NCBI GenBank assembly: GCA_009760855.2
Contig: WPIO01000001.1
Span: 2,996,001 to 3,060,000 of the forward strand
From: Cristatella mucedo
Taxonomy: Eukaryota; Bryozoa; Phylactolaemata; Cristatellidae
Direction of reading: 5' to 3'
Length of the DNA stretch: 64,000 bases
A program made the position numbers and the translations under genes. The notes under the pieces are model-generated. The model saw only the letters and a program-made list of their open reading frames with translations. It did not search any database and was not told where the DNA came from. Within the stretch, counting starts at the first letter, position 1. Each line of letters opens with the position of its first letter. Of the stretch, positions 1-31,343 are shown piece by piece.

Positions 1-5
1 TATAA

Positions 6-281
6 TTATAAAATTTGTACACCAGATTTTGTCTTTGGAGTTTTAGATTTTTTATTTGCTTCTTCTAGCATCTCATTTATCTTACTACGACATTCCATTA
101 GTTTATCACATGTATCGTAAATCTCAATAACAACCCTAATAAATGAACTATCTAAATCAGGAATAAGTTTATCAAGTCAATGTTTAACTATTCGTTGATC
201 TTCTCCTTTAAGCTTTTGTAAACAGATTCTTATTGCCATTTCTCTAGATTGTTCACAGCTAAGAATGATTGAGACATCCAT
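6..281 (-). pseudogene. Small ORF of virus-like element, interrupted by an in-frame TGA
   Basis: Read on the minus strand from the ATG at 281, a 92-codon frame runs to a TAA at 6-8 and is interrupted once by TGA at 177-179. The predicted product is lysine- and glutamate-rich and probably alpha-helical, with no domain I recognise. It lies downstream of, and on the same strand as, the broken DNA polymerase and shares its AT-rich composition, so I assign it to the same element. The neighbouring polymerase is broken by all three stop codons, so this TGA is more likely decay than recoding. Function unknown. Confidence 0.45.
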
Positions 282-351
282 TTTCTATGTAAGTAAAAAG
301 AATTTTATTTAATTAAAATTAATTTAATCAAGACTTAAATCACCATATTCA

Positions 352-563
352 TCATTCACTTTCAAATACTTCATCTTGTTCTTGTTCTCCAAATAGAAGT
401 TCTTCAAGACTTATATCACCTTCTTCACTAATACTACAATATGAAAGTCTGTTTCTGATTCTGATTCATGAACACGGTCCGGATCTTCATCTAAGTCGTC
501 TGAATACTCAGATTCACTATCTAAACTAGTAATTTCAAAAGCATCTTCTACTTTTGGATCCAT
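352..563 (-). pseudogene. Small acidic ORF of virus-like element, frameshifted
   Basis: The frame starting at the ATG at 563 encodes a strongly acidic, serine-rich protein (many Asp, Glu and Ser) and stops at 411. A different frame continues the acidic run (ending in repeated Glu/Gln codons) to a TGA at 352-354, so one indel near 425-445 seems to have split a single gene of about 70 codons. It sits between the polymerase and the ORF at 6-281 on the same strand. No domain is recognised and the function is unknown. Confidence 0.4.
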
Positions 564-994
564 CCTATAATAGTGAAAATATTTTATTTTATTTATAATT
601 AATTTCTCTAGACTCTTGAACAGCTCTATTTCTTCTTGTATATCAAGGTGTTTTTAATCTGTTCCCATTTTCTCTTTATCTGCAAATCTTACTTTCTGTA
701 CAACAACTTGTTTGTTATCTTCATTCTTTCGTTTTGGCATCTTACATTCTTTTAAACATTCAAAGCATTTTCCACCAGTCTCTTCTATTCTATAGTGTCC
801 GTAAGCATAACTATGAATTCCACAATCCAACCAGTATCGTTTTGGATCAAATGCTGACAGTGCAACTTTTTCTAACTCATTATTAAATAATTCATGTTTA
901 TCTTGAGATATTTTATGAAACTTTCTAGTTTGCTTTTTACCAAATCCTTCAATTTTTTTACCTTTGAAAATGTTTGTACTATCAGTTAAACAAT

Positions 995-1432
995 TTACAA
1001 ATGTATCTTACCCCATTGTTTTAGTAAAACTGATTTTGTTACTCCTTTTGCAGCAGCTTTTCTTTCAGCATCAACAATACTTACAGAGTATAATTTTGGT
1101 CTTAAAGCACATACTTCTGAAGTTACTTTTCCTTCTCTTTCATCCTTAAACTTTCCAATTGTATCAACATCAAAGTAGTCTGGCATTGCCTTCATATCAT
1201 CGTAGAAATTATGTGTTTCAATATTCATAATCAAAGAATCAGTATCAGTATAGATTAAACTAGCTTCGCTACCATATTTTGGTTTTATAACATCATAATA
1301 AAACTTTTGCATATGTAACTTTGATAAATCTAGAATTGTGCTACTAATAAATATTGGTTTATTTAATCTTGTTTTAGATTGATTCATTTGAAATATTGTC
1401 AATGATTTTCCAAAGTCTCTAAAATTAACCAT
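995..1432 (-). pseudogene. Polymerase fragment: catalytic motif C
   Basis: This 145-codon open stretch contains YTDTDS, the motif C with both metal-binding aspartates. Downstream (994-654), in another frame, the conserved C-terminal end of the polymerase is recognisable, with a Cys-x2-Cys pair and a lysine-rich tail. Motif C itself is undamaged although the gene as a whole is not functional. Confidence 0.85.
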
Positions 1433-1842
1433 TTTTGGATCTCTGATTCATTTATTGAACTTCTTTTTTCTATTTCATCGATAGCACTAACTAAGTAATT
1501 TTTAATTTTTTTTTCAACATCTTCACAAGTTTTATCATAAAACGGGTTCATTATAAGTTTCTAAATATTTCTTTAAAACTTTGTACTTGAATTTAATGCT
1601 TTCATTTCAGCAGACATTTCAATATAAGGTTTAAGCCATCTCGATTGTTTAAACTTAAAAACTCTATTTGCATTACATATTATTCCATGTGTCAAACAAA
1701 ATTTTAAATATCTTTAGTGTAGCAAATAATCTTTCTTTGGTAGAAAGTCGCACATTAACTTTGGAACATTACTAGCTCCTGTTTTGAATTTATTTTGAAA
1801 GTTAGAATATTCACTACAATCAACAACTCTATTGCAAGCACA

Positions 1843-2368
1843 TTATGGATACTCATTGTGTAATTCATTATAATATTCTTTAGTTTTAGGATCATACTCA
1901 ATATCAACAACAAAAAAGTAACCAATTTTTAACTCATCTTCTAATTTAAGAATATTATCAATATTCCATCCTTCACTTGATATCTCTTCAATATTTCCTT
2001 GTGGTAGAAGTTCCGTTATTGCTGTAGGATACAAACTTGTTGCATCTTGATAAGATACCCATGTTGTTGGTGTATCATTATCATAACCATGAACCGTTTG
2101 ATTGTTTGCTTTAACAAGTCTACTTTTCACTTAACATATTCCACCAAGTATAGATTTTTTTAAACATATCAGAATTATTTCTATCAGTTAACAATTCAAT
2201 CTTTACTCCTGAAAACCAGAATACTGCACTCCATGAGAAGTTTGGTGTTGTTACAAAGTTTGCAGGATCTAGTTTTAGTTTTGATATCAAACCTTTTTTT
2301 AAACTTTCCAAACATTCTGCAAGTAATAAAACATCTGTTAATAGATATAAATAATGATATTCCAACAT
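1843..2368 (-). pseudogene. Polymerase fragment: Exo III and palm motif A, frameshifted in between
   Basis: The frame at 2368-2120 ends with a stop but contains Y-x3-D followed by LLLAE, the Exo III motif. A second frame at 2130-1843 carries DATSLYP, the D-x2-SLYP motif A of family B polymerases. The two frames overlap by about 11 bases, so a single small indel near 2120-2130 separates the exonuclease from the polymerase domain. Confidence 0.8.
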
Positions 2369-2432
2369 ATTGTTACAATCAAACTCTTTCCAGCAGCATT
2401 TGCTTTTTTATAACTTTCATCAGATATACCAG

Positions 2433-2942
2433 TCATGTAAACACTTGAGTAAAAATCTTCCTCATTTGGAAGACAAGAACAAAAATCTCAAATAAATCCA
2501 TGAACTCATAAGGATACTCTCCTTTTGTTGCTAGCATATTAAGGTTTTTATTTGGATGCTGTTCACTTAAAACTTTACTAGAAATTGGAAAACAATCGAT
2601 TGTTTTACCAATTTTTGATGCTACGAAGTCTAATGAGCTAAGCATAAACTGAGCACTATCCTTAAAAACTAAATAATTAACTCTTAACATCATGTAATTC
2701 TCAAGATTATTTGCTATTAGTTCTGCTTCAACACTAAAATTTTCAAGTGCTTTAACAATTAAATGTGAGTCATATCCTCTAAAGTTATGAAATATAACAG
2801 GAAGTTGCCATTTATTGAAATTAATTCCAGCTTTTAGATTACAAAGATGATGAGCAGCTCCTCTATATTTACTTGTTAGGTGACAATGGTTATGAACTTT
2901 TCTCATATCACTCTTTTTTGAATTGAATGGTTCTTTACACAT
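2433..2942 (-). pseudogene. Polymerase fragment: endonuclease-VII-like Cys/His motif plus Exo II
   Basis: The beginning shows a Cys/His arrangement (HNHCH followed by HHLCN) like the recombination-endonuclease-VII-type zinc site often found in these polymerases. About 25 residues later comes a HNFRGYDSHL segment that matches the Exo II motif of the proofreading 3'-5' exonuclease. The segment is open for 169 codons, the longest surviving piece of the gene. Confidence 0.75.
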
Positions 2943-3304
2943 CCAACAGAAAATAGCTTTTTTATGTTCTTCTATTTTTCTATTTCACTTTCAGTTAAAT
3001 CATCCATTATACTTTTGAATTATGTTCAATCAATTTAATTTTCAAGAAGTCTGATACATCAAATAGTCTTTGTAAAAACTTAACTACCAATCAGATCTAA
3101 CATTCATAAACTTATCAAAAACTTCTCTTTTCCAATCAATAATAACATAAGCAGCTGAACATGGAGTATGAATTGAACCATGTTTTCTTTTTCAGTTATA
3201 CGTTCTAAGTCAGCATAACAAACATATGGACATGTATTAAGATTTTTGAAAGAATCAAATTTAATAAACTTGCTCTTTTAATTAGGCATTACATAAACTG
3301 TTAA

Positions 3305-3583
3305 TCAAGAAATTATACTTTCACATTGTTCTAAATGCTCATTTACTTGTTTTTTATCAAAGAATCTATTTAAACACCTGGGACAATAATACTGTTTTCC
3401 TCCAGGGTTTACAGGTCTACATTGTGAATTAAAATTGTTAATCAACATATAATGTTCTTTTTCACCTTTATCAAGTAATAATAGATTTACATGTCTACCT
3501 TCTTTCTCATCTGACTTTTTAACAGCTCTTAATGGAGAAACTCTTGACTCGTTATGTCCACATGAGTAAACATTTAATAACAT
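3305..3583 (-). pseudogene. Polymerase fragment: N-terminal C2H2-like zinc motif
   Basis: This fragment has the spacing C-x2-C-x12-H-x4-C with flanking basic residues, typical of the zinc-finger-like stretch that precedes the exonuclease part in large animal virus-like family B polymerases. It is open for 92 codons and is then lost in a region of stops between 3304 and 2943. Confidence 0.7.
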
Positions 3584-4370
3584 TCATTGCTTTCTCTAAT
3601 TTATTTATTATTATTATTTATTATTATTATTGTTTATTTATTATTATTTATTTTTATTTATTTTTTTCTCTAATTTATCAAGATCTTTAACCATTAATGG
3701 CTATTTAATTTCATTAATCAAGTGAGAATATTTAAAAGATAGTATTTCTTTTTAAGTCATTTATCTTCCATTTATTTCTTTCTACGGGATTTAAAGCTCT
3801 TAAAACACACCATAGAGCACAAAACTCATCATTACCATTTTTTTAAATTAATTATACACTTCTTCTTAGCAAGATATTCAGGAGTTTCAATATATGTTCC
3901 ACCACCTATAGTTGTATATTTAGAAACAACAACTGAAAATGAATGATATCCAAAAAATAACCATCCAGAACCAACGTTGTGTTCTATTAACATCTCAGAA
4001 TTGGTACCAAGGGAAAGCATTATTTTTTCATAAATTGTATTTGCTGACTCACTATTCATTGTCAATATTGACTTTGATTGTGCTCATTTTCTTTCTCTTT
4101 CTCCATTATCAAACATTTTCATATCGAATGATACCTCAAAGTGAACTCTAATAAATGGCAATGAACTTCTAACTCTATCAAGTAACTTGTTTGTTTGATA
4201 TCTAAGAAATTCTGTAAGTGATTCAAAATCAGCATATCTTGTCTTTGTTTTATAAGCAAAAGTTAAGTTTTTCCACCTCCAGTAACAACCGGTTCTGTAA
4301 AACCAACTTAATTAAGTCTTTTTTGTTTTCCAGCATATTTTCTGCTTGATGAATCAAAGCCAATATTCAT

Positions 4371-4877
4371 TACCTCCTAGTTTCAAAAAGAAAAGAATTT
4401 CTTTGCCTCGATTGAGAAGTCATTTGCTATATAAGGTAAAAATATGTCTGCTAAAATAAATTATATAATTATAGGACTGTGGATTTTAGTATCACTTTAG
4501 TAAGCTAAGTAATACAAATGACGCTATCTTAGTGATGAAAGTTTTCTTCACGATACGATGTCGGGTAATTTTTATGACAGCCGAAGGTAGAACCGAGCGG
4601 ATGTCGTATCGGGGAAAAAACATTCATCAAGGCGCGACGAAGAGCGAAGCCCCGCCAGACAAGCGAGTTATTGCGTTGTCGACGACGGCTGTATTATACG
4701 ATATAGCAGCCGTCGTGCGTGCTGCTCCGAAGCACGAGGTGTTAAGAGAGAAGAGTGTGGATAGCGCGCGTGCATGCAGAAAGTGCACAGGCAGAAAGTG
4801 AATTGCGTGGCAAGGAACGCGTCACGTGCCGGCAAGGAGCGCGACCGTTGGGTGAACGGTTCTTACGCTGACCCACA
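4371..4877. other. Right edge of AT-rich element and unassigned junction DNA
   Basis: AT-richness falls off between about 4440 and 4530, which I take as the approximate right edge of the virus-like element. No terminal inverted repeat or target duplication can be proved because the left end lies outside the window. A hairpin with a 10-bp perfect stem and 15-nt loop occupies 4682-4716. No gene is seen. Confidence 0.4.
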
Positions 4878-5330
4878 AGGCCCGCCACGGCTTGGCTCCT
4901 TCGTACCTAGCTGAACTGCTGCATCAGTTTCAGCCTGTTCGCGCCCTCAGGTCCTTTGTGGACGATAAATTAGCTGTCCCTTTCCTCCGCTTAAAGACAG
5001 TTGGCGACAGAAGCTTTAGCTCTGCAGGTCCTAGACTGTGGAACTCGCTTCCACAATTCTTACACTACGACAACTACTCTCCAACTGCCGACTATGGCAC
5101 ATCTTTTTCAGCGGTCCTGAACTGCTACTTCTATGCTACTCACTACCTCAACTGTTCTCCTGACTCTGCTATGCTTCCCACTTTCTCTTTGTTGCGTGAG
5201 ACGAAGTCTGTTGGCTACCGAATGCGTACCGAAAGCCGCTTAGGCTGTGAGTGCGCTATACAAAACTCTCCTGCGTAACACCCACATGGTCTGTATGACT
5301 TTGTGGAGTTACTGACGGAGATACGTTACA
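4878..5330 (+). mobile_element. LINE fragment (CR1/L2-like, family B), ORF2 C-terminus and 3' region
   Basis: The translation gives the typical end of a CR1/L2-type ORF2: APSYLAELL, then a basic segment, then a VGDRSFSSAGPRLWNSLP stretch. The following 3' part is shared with copies at 24776-25090 and 36395-36935, down to the TTTGTGGAGT(T/C)AC end near 5300-5320. It is truncated at its 5' side and is a dead fragment. Confidence 0.75.
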
Positions 5331-5389
5331 TTACATAACGGAACGTCGGCTGGGGGCGGAACCACGTGACGGCGATGACGCGCCCGCAA

Positions 5390-5929
5390 GACCACGTGCA
5401 CGCACGCACACAAAATACAGAAGAAACACAAAATGCGAGCTCAAGCGCTATACGACCGTCTTCGGTGGAGTCCGCCGAAACATCCTGGCGCTGTCTCGTC
5501 CTGTCCCTCAATCACCGGCGAACAGCCCGCCCTTCTCCCTCGCTTTCAGAGATACGAGTCCGGCAGCTACCGGCGACGGCGTCGAGACGGAGCCGAAAAC
5601 GACGAAGGACCCGCGAGCGAGCGTCGCCCTATCATTATGTAACTAGCTGGGACAGTAAGGTTGACAACCCAGCCAACATTAATCACCTCAGCGACCTCTG
5701 CGTCCCCTCGTTCACAGCTCGAGAACGCAGATGCTCTTCACCCACTTGCTTTGTTCTCACGGAAACCGTCCAGCAAATCTAGGATGGCTGGCGGCGACAG
5801 CGACCTTGGGCAAGCGTTGCCCCGTTCTTAAATTCCTAGCCGGGACTATAGGGTTGACAGGCCAGCCAATATCAATTACGTCGCTGCCCTACTACGATGG
5901 CTGCGTCCTCTCTCGCTCGAGGCTCTAGG
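5390..5929 (+). repeat. Unclassified dispersed repeat R1, copy 1
   Basis: This segment is clearly similar along its length to the reverse complement of 43541-44190, so it is a dispersed repeat present twice in opposite orientation. It contains an internal duplication of about 190 bases: modules starting GGTTGACA-CCAGCCAA near 5660 and again near 5852. No coding capacity is recognised. It could be a solo LTR or a non-autonomous DNA element; the boundaries given are where similarity stops. Confidence 0.6.
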
Positions 5930-7244
5930 ACGGAGGTGCTTCCTGCTGAGCAGTTCTTATGCGCTCTACAACTTGAGTCAGGCCGGCGCTGTGCTATACA
6001 CTGAATGAGGGGCTTCTTTGATAAGTCTTGGCATTCGGCTATTAAGGTAGCCTCCTTTCTTTTGAGAGCTTCTTAAACTTTCGAAGCGAACGCATACATT
6101 TATTCAACTTCATTAAATAATGAATGCAATTTGGTAACGAGGGCCGGATTTATAAATCAATCGTGCAGCAGCGAGAGGTAGTCGTTCCCGCTTCTTCTTG
6201 TATAATCTGGCCTTGGACATGTCTGTATATTTTTTCTTCCGTAGCATTAAGTATATCCTTTTTTACTTCAAATTCAAGTGATTTTATTTCGTGAGCTTGG
6301 TCAAGCAACATTTAGAGTCTTGTTCTAACCGGCAGCTAGATTTTTGGGAAGTGTACACAAATATTATTGCCTCGGAGTTGAACGTGAGATCACAAACCCC
6401 ACATCATACCCAGCCGCGCCAAGGGTCAACGCTCTCACCCTTCCGAATTCAGGGAGTGGTCAGGCCATAATGCTACAGAATCACGACTCATTGGTTATCC
6501 AAACAGCGGAACGTACCTACGTTGCAAAGCATCGTGACACGTCATTCGAGGTACGGAGCTGTACGATATGTGATGACGTGAGCTACAATCGCATCCCTTA
6601 CGTTCTCAGTTAGCGTTTTGAGTTAACCGAGCAGTTGAATAAGGTAAAAGCCATGTCAGTTTCATCCTAATTTCTTTCAGTTCCCTAACTAACCAGCTGG
6701 AGCAAACCATTCACTTGGTATCAGCAGGTAACCTTATAGTAGGCTTCAGGTAATGCAGCTGGCAAACACCCATCGCCCCACGCCCCAGTGATCGGTCAGA
6801 AATCGTCAATTTAATGCTGCTGACGAACTACTGTGGTTTTTGTTTATGTAGACCGCAGTCGGTGACAGCGCCTAAATGTTGTTATCTGCCAGTACTAGGC
6901 TGGGTGGCCCTCCCGGCCACCGGTTAGGCAATCGGAGCTCAGCTAGGCGTTGGCAACGGCGCCAACGAATGAGAGCGCAGCGTTCCGGTACCGCAGAGGA
7001 CAGAAGCGGGCGACGTTTGCGGCCGGCAGTAGTGCTTCCGCCGGCTGTGAGTGTGGAGGAAATAAACTGGTGGTGTTCCTCGTTGGCTAGCGTGCTGCGC
7101 CGCTCGCGACGACAAGTTAGACTACAACTGCCATGCCCCACAATAGTAGGTTTAGTTCTACATAGCAGGGCTTTGTTTAGCCACCAGCTAGCTGCATTGC
7201 TGGTTTTTGCTTAGTAAGCTTTTTTTAGTGAATGATTATACGAC
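5930..7244. other. No gene recognised
   Basis: This is mixed-composition sequence with only short, unconvincing ORFs. The end becomes GC-rich (6870-7140) without recognisable coding or repeat similarity. I see nothing I can name here. Confidence 0.4.
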
Positions 7245-8537
7245 ATTGCATCAGGGCCCCATGCTAGGTCCGGTTCTTTTCACTGTTTATACTCTCCCTC
7301 TTGCTGATATGATTGCCAAGCACAATCTAGGCTATCACTTCTATGCGGATGACACTCAGTTGTACCTTTGCTTTGATCCCTCCCAGCCTTCAAGCACCTC
7401 AAATTCTCTCAACTCACTTTCTGCATGCATTGATGACATCCGCACATGGATGGCAGCAAATTTTCTAAAACTAAACGATGATAAAACTAACTTACTAGTT
7501 ATGGGCAAACCCAGTGTGATTCAGAAATTGGAAAGGCTGTCTCTCAAAATTGGCTCTGCCAGCATATCTCCAGCTGAATCAGCTCGAAATCTAGGGGTCA
7601 TATTCCAAAGCGACCTCTCGTTAGACGACACCATCAGCTCCACAGTCAAATCTGCCTATTTCCAACTTCATAACATTGCTAAAATTTGGGCTTGTTTAGA
7701 TAAGGATACCACGTCCAAGTTGATCCATGCATTCGTGACATCCCGTCTTGACTTGTGCAACTCACTGCTCGCTGGCCTCCTAGCATGTGCGATCAGGCGA
7801 TTGCAGCTGGTGCAAAACTCTGCAGCTAGGCTTGTCTGTCGTGAGCGTCTTACCATTTAATTGCATTTCCCTTTGCAGCAAATGTAAAGCGCCTAGAAAA
7901 AGATTAAGTTCTCTGAGAGTGCTTTATCAAGTACATTATTATTATTATGTCGCAGTTGCCACTTTACACCCCTTCTCGCCGACCTGCACTGGCTACCAGT
8001 CAAGCAACGGATTGACTTCAAGGTTTTGTCGCTCACTTTTAGGTCCCTTCATTCTTTGGCTCCAGCCTATCTCTCAGATCTACTCCCCCACCAGGCCAAG
8101 CATCATACCAGCGCTTTTTGGAATCCAACAGTCTACAAATACCTCGTACAAACCTCGAATTCTTTGGAGACCGTGCATTTAGTTCGCATGCTCCCAAAGC
8201 CTGGAACTCACTCCCGACCTGCGTCAGAACATCCCCTGACCTGACCACATTTAAAAAGAACTTAAAAACACATTTAGGACAGCATTTAGTGGGTCCCTGT
8301 GATTCGTCTTTTATGTTTTTATGCATGCTGACACTGTGCATGCTGCCACTAACCGCATTCGCATGCTGACCCTGTGCATGTCACCCCTAACCATGTTATT
8401 CATGTTGTTTATCAAGCATGATCATACTCACCATTCAATCGCATTTCCCTTTGCAGCAAATGTAAAGCGCCTAGAGAGAGATCGAGTTATCTGATGGCGC
8501 TTTATTAAGTGCATTATTATTATTATTATTATTATTG
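7245..8537 (+). mobile_element. LINE (CR1/L2-like, family A), copy 1, 5'-truncated
   Basis: The copy enters in the reverse transcriptase domain at the GPMLGPVLF block, followed by [10 protein letters not shown] (the catalytic YADD box), the thumb, and the C-terminal ORF2 part ([11 protein letters not shown], then PRTNLEFFGDRAFS and AWNSLP). After the ORF comes a 3' untranslated part ending in (ATT)n at 8510-8537. The RT part is open from 7207 to 7860, where a piece of the same LINE's own tail interrupts it. This is the best-preserved RT frame of family A in the window, but it lacks the 5' half of ORF2. Confidence 0.88.
7853..7948 (+). mobile_element. Very short family A LINE tail inserted in the ORF of copy 1
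   Basis: A stretch of about 95 bases ending in ATTATTATTATTAT repeats the 3' end of family A (compare 8430-8537). The flanking ORF sequence is continuous in copies 2 and 3, which lack this block. It is therefore a severely 5'-truncated LINE (or SINE-like tail) insertion into another LINE of the same family. Confidence 0.7.
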
Positions 8538-9716
8538 CTTATTGCTTACCACAGTGGCTAGCCCGATTGATCTACAAGGTCATATGATCTGAATGGCCGT
8601 CTAAGGCTTTCGGTCCCTCAACTAAACTAATGTGACCCTTGCAGCGTTCATGCTTGACCAAGTTTTTTAAACTGATTTTAGTGCCAGTATTAAAGCCAAT
8701 AAAAATCTTTCAACAGGAGTTTGGCCGATTTGAACGTGGACTGTATGGACCGATTGCTGAAGGGGTACTGAAATGGACAACCTTTCTTCCTGTCACGATC
8801 TTCTACAGACTTCGTATTTAAAAAGAAGCTGAAAACCCAAATTATACAAATGTTAATATCATTAATATTAATCTCAGCAGAACGATCTTTCTCAAACCTT
8901 TGCACAGCACGCTGCCGCTGCTGCTGCTGCTGCTGCAGCAGCAGCCTCAGCTGCCCCGCCCCCAGCGCCAGAGAGAGGGTAGCAGCTCGAACCTCGCTGA
9001 TGGCAATAAGCTGTACCCTGTAAACACAGCTGCAAACCGACCTCCTCGAGACGCCATGAAGACATTCTGGCGCCGCCCGATGAAAAAATACGCTTTACAG
9101 GCGGCAAACGGCTTCGCTGGCGAAAAAGTTGGTACAGTCATTCGGAAAGTATTTGAATTTGAAATGTCGCAGACATTACTATGAAAAGAGGACACACAAC
9201 GGTGGCTATGCATGCCGTCTCACACATCTCGTACAACGGTCTGGCGGTACAAGTATAGGTGTAGGATCTGGCGGTCAACGGAGTGAAGCAGAGAGCTCGG
9301 GCGGCGTTGACGCAACGGCAAACTGCAGCTGCCACTCCCTGATGCTCCACTATCGTTCCGAGCACTCGTACGAGCAACTTCGCTTAGCAGACCAGACGAA
9401 ATCTCAAGTGACTCTTCAACTGAAGACATCTGAGCGTTCCCGTCCAGAGGATGGCGAGGGTGGCTGCGACCACGGCCGGGACGTCGGACTCAGCACGATC
9501 GGGTCACAATCGCTGGGACACTGGGCACGGCAGCAGGATCACGTCGGTGATCGCACACTGGAGCCGCCTAGCCGACCATGATATCCAGGCTCTCTGCCGA
9601 GGGTCCTGTAAGCGACGATTGCGAGGTGAGCGCAAAGAATGGTGGCAGGATGGCATGCCAGGCGGTTTACACAGCATCGGCAAGAAAGGAAGGAAGGAAC
9701 GAACGAAAAAAGGAAG
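8538..9716. other. Downstream of the cryptochrome gene; CTG tract; no gene recognised
   Basis: A (CTG)n run flips into (CAG)n at about 8918-8945, making a near-perfect palindrome. The rest is GC-rich with overlapping short ORFs on both strands that look like composition artefacts. Part of this stretch should be the 3' untranslated region or terminal exon of the cryptochrome gene (minus strand). One possible acceptor AG lies just before 9429 on the minus strand, but this is not supported by homology. Confidence 0.4.
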
Positions 9717-9886
9717 TCACTTCGGCGCGAGCGCGGCACAAGACAGGCGCTCGACTCGATGCTGGCTCACTGACTGGGGGGGGGAGGGAAGAGGCAGTAG
9801 AAGCATCGCTTTCATCGGTTCACACGACGCGAACGACGATGAAGAAGGCCGCGAGGGCAGCAGCAGCAGCAGGAGTGGCAACTTAC
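9717..9886 (-). other. cry: Possible read-through extension of the cryptochrome last exon
   Basis: The cryptochrome frame remains open past the exon 10 donor to TGA at 9717-9719. It encodes a leucine-, serine- and proline-rich low-complexity tail. It is either the true C-terminus or the start of an intron; sequence alone does not decide. Confidence 0.35.
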
Positions 9887-30464
<20,578 letters not shown>

Positions 30465-30617
30465 CGCAGTATCGTGCTGCTATGTCCAATCAGTATGAAG
30501 AGCTTCAGCAGTCAGTCGGCGCCACACGACCCCCATTTGGCGACTCCTGGCTCATCCGGCACTTCGGGCAAAGCCAGTGGTCGGACGCTGGGCCGACGGC
30601 TCGGTCACGTTTCTCCG

Positions 30618-30867
30618 CACGTGCGAGGGTCTCGGCAGGAGAGGTAACTCCCAAAGGAACCGACAGCCAGGTATAAGTGCACAGCCCAAAGATAACCGAG
30701 GCGGGAAAGGCAGCTTGTGTCGCTCGTTTTCTTTGACGGCTCCACACTTCCGCGAACTCCGGTCGCATCTGTATGCCGCTGCGTCACAAGCTATGCTTGA
30801 CGCTTGCCTGCCTCTACACGTGCGCGGCGGCATTAAAGGCGGTGCTGGTGCTGGCGTGCGGCACGTG
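30618..30867 (-). promoter_or_regulatory. Cluster of three CACGTG E-boxes upstream of cryptochrome
   Basis: Palindromic CACGTG sites occur at 30618-30623, 30817-30822 and 30862-30867, which is 154-403 bases upstream of the cryptochrome ATG, in a GC-rich segment with no recognisable coding content. CACGTG is the canonical binding site of CLOCK:CYCLE/BMAL1 bHLH-PAS dimers, known regulators of animal cry and per genes. The role here is inferred. Elsewhere in the window CACGTG occurs only sparsely. Confidence 0.5.
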
Positions 30868-31220
30868 AGGCTCCAGCCTGTGCTGACCTATCGCTCCTGA
30901 GCAGCAGGAGCCCCGCACCAGTCTGGTCCCGCGAGGCCGGCACTCCGGCCCCGGTACTAGCTCCCCGAGGCTGGGGCTGCCTCCCATTCGAGGCAAGTAA
31001 ACCAGCAGGAAGATCGTTGCCGACCGAGCGTGTATGCCGACGCTCTCAGAGAAACCCGCTATGGACGGCACCTTTGAACACAGCAGGCACAGGGCGCCCA
31101 GGCGGCTGGGGTCGGTAGTAATCAATTGGCTGACGCCGAGATGCTTTCATGACTTCATGACACCTGCCATCTACTCACTGTCATTCACTCTCACGAAACT
31201 CCCTCCCTCCCTCCCTCCCT

Positions 31221-31297
<77 letters not shown>

Positions 31298-31343
31298 TCC
31301 CTAGCTCTCAGCCTTGCACTGAGCTCTGCGGTTAGTGTCGGCT
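30868..31343. other. Upstream flank of cryptochrome; (CCCT)n/(CT)n at 31200-31293
   Basis: GC-rich sequence up to about 31000, then a CCCT and CT run of about 95 bases. No coding exon is recognised. Confidence 0.5.

Larger units (their letters stand above)
654..4370 (-). pseudogene. Decayed protein-primed family B DNA polymerase (Polinton/Maverick/adintovirus-like)
   Basis: In an intact element this gene would encode the replicative DNA polymerase. Homologous segments lie in order on the minus strand: an ATG at 4370 in a purine-rich context; an N-terminal part (4065-3832, continuing in another frame to about 3690); a C2H2-like zinc motif (3583-3305); a Cys/His endonuclease-VII-like motif and Exo II (2942-2433); Exo III (2368-2120); palm motif A (2130-1843); a motif B remnant near 1510-1560 whose Tyr-Gly has become Tyr-Asp; motif C YTDTDS (1432-995); and a C-terminal part ending near 654. 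Total length of about 1240 codons fits this family. The reading frame changes at least seven times and contains TAA, TAG and TGA stops, so it is dead. Its AT-richness contrasts sharply with the DNA to the right. The assignment is secure to family B of the protein-primed type; whether Polinton or adintovirus cannot be decided without capsid or integrase genes, which are not in the window. Confidence 0.88.

Noticed and set aside
177-179. TGA recoding (selenocysteine or alternative code) in the virus-like element
   Set aside because: The polymerase next to it is interrupted by TAA, TAG and TGA and by frameshifts, so ordinary decay explains the stop.
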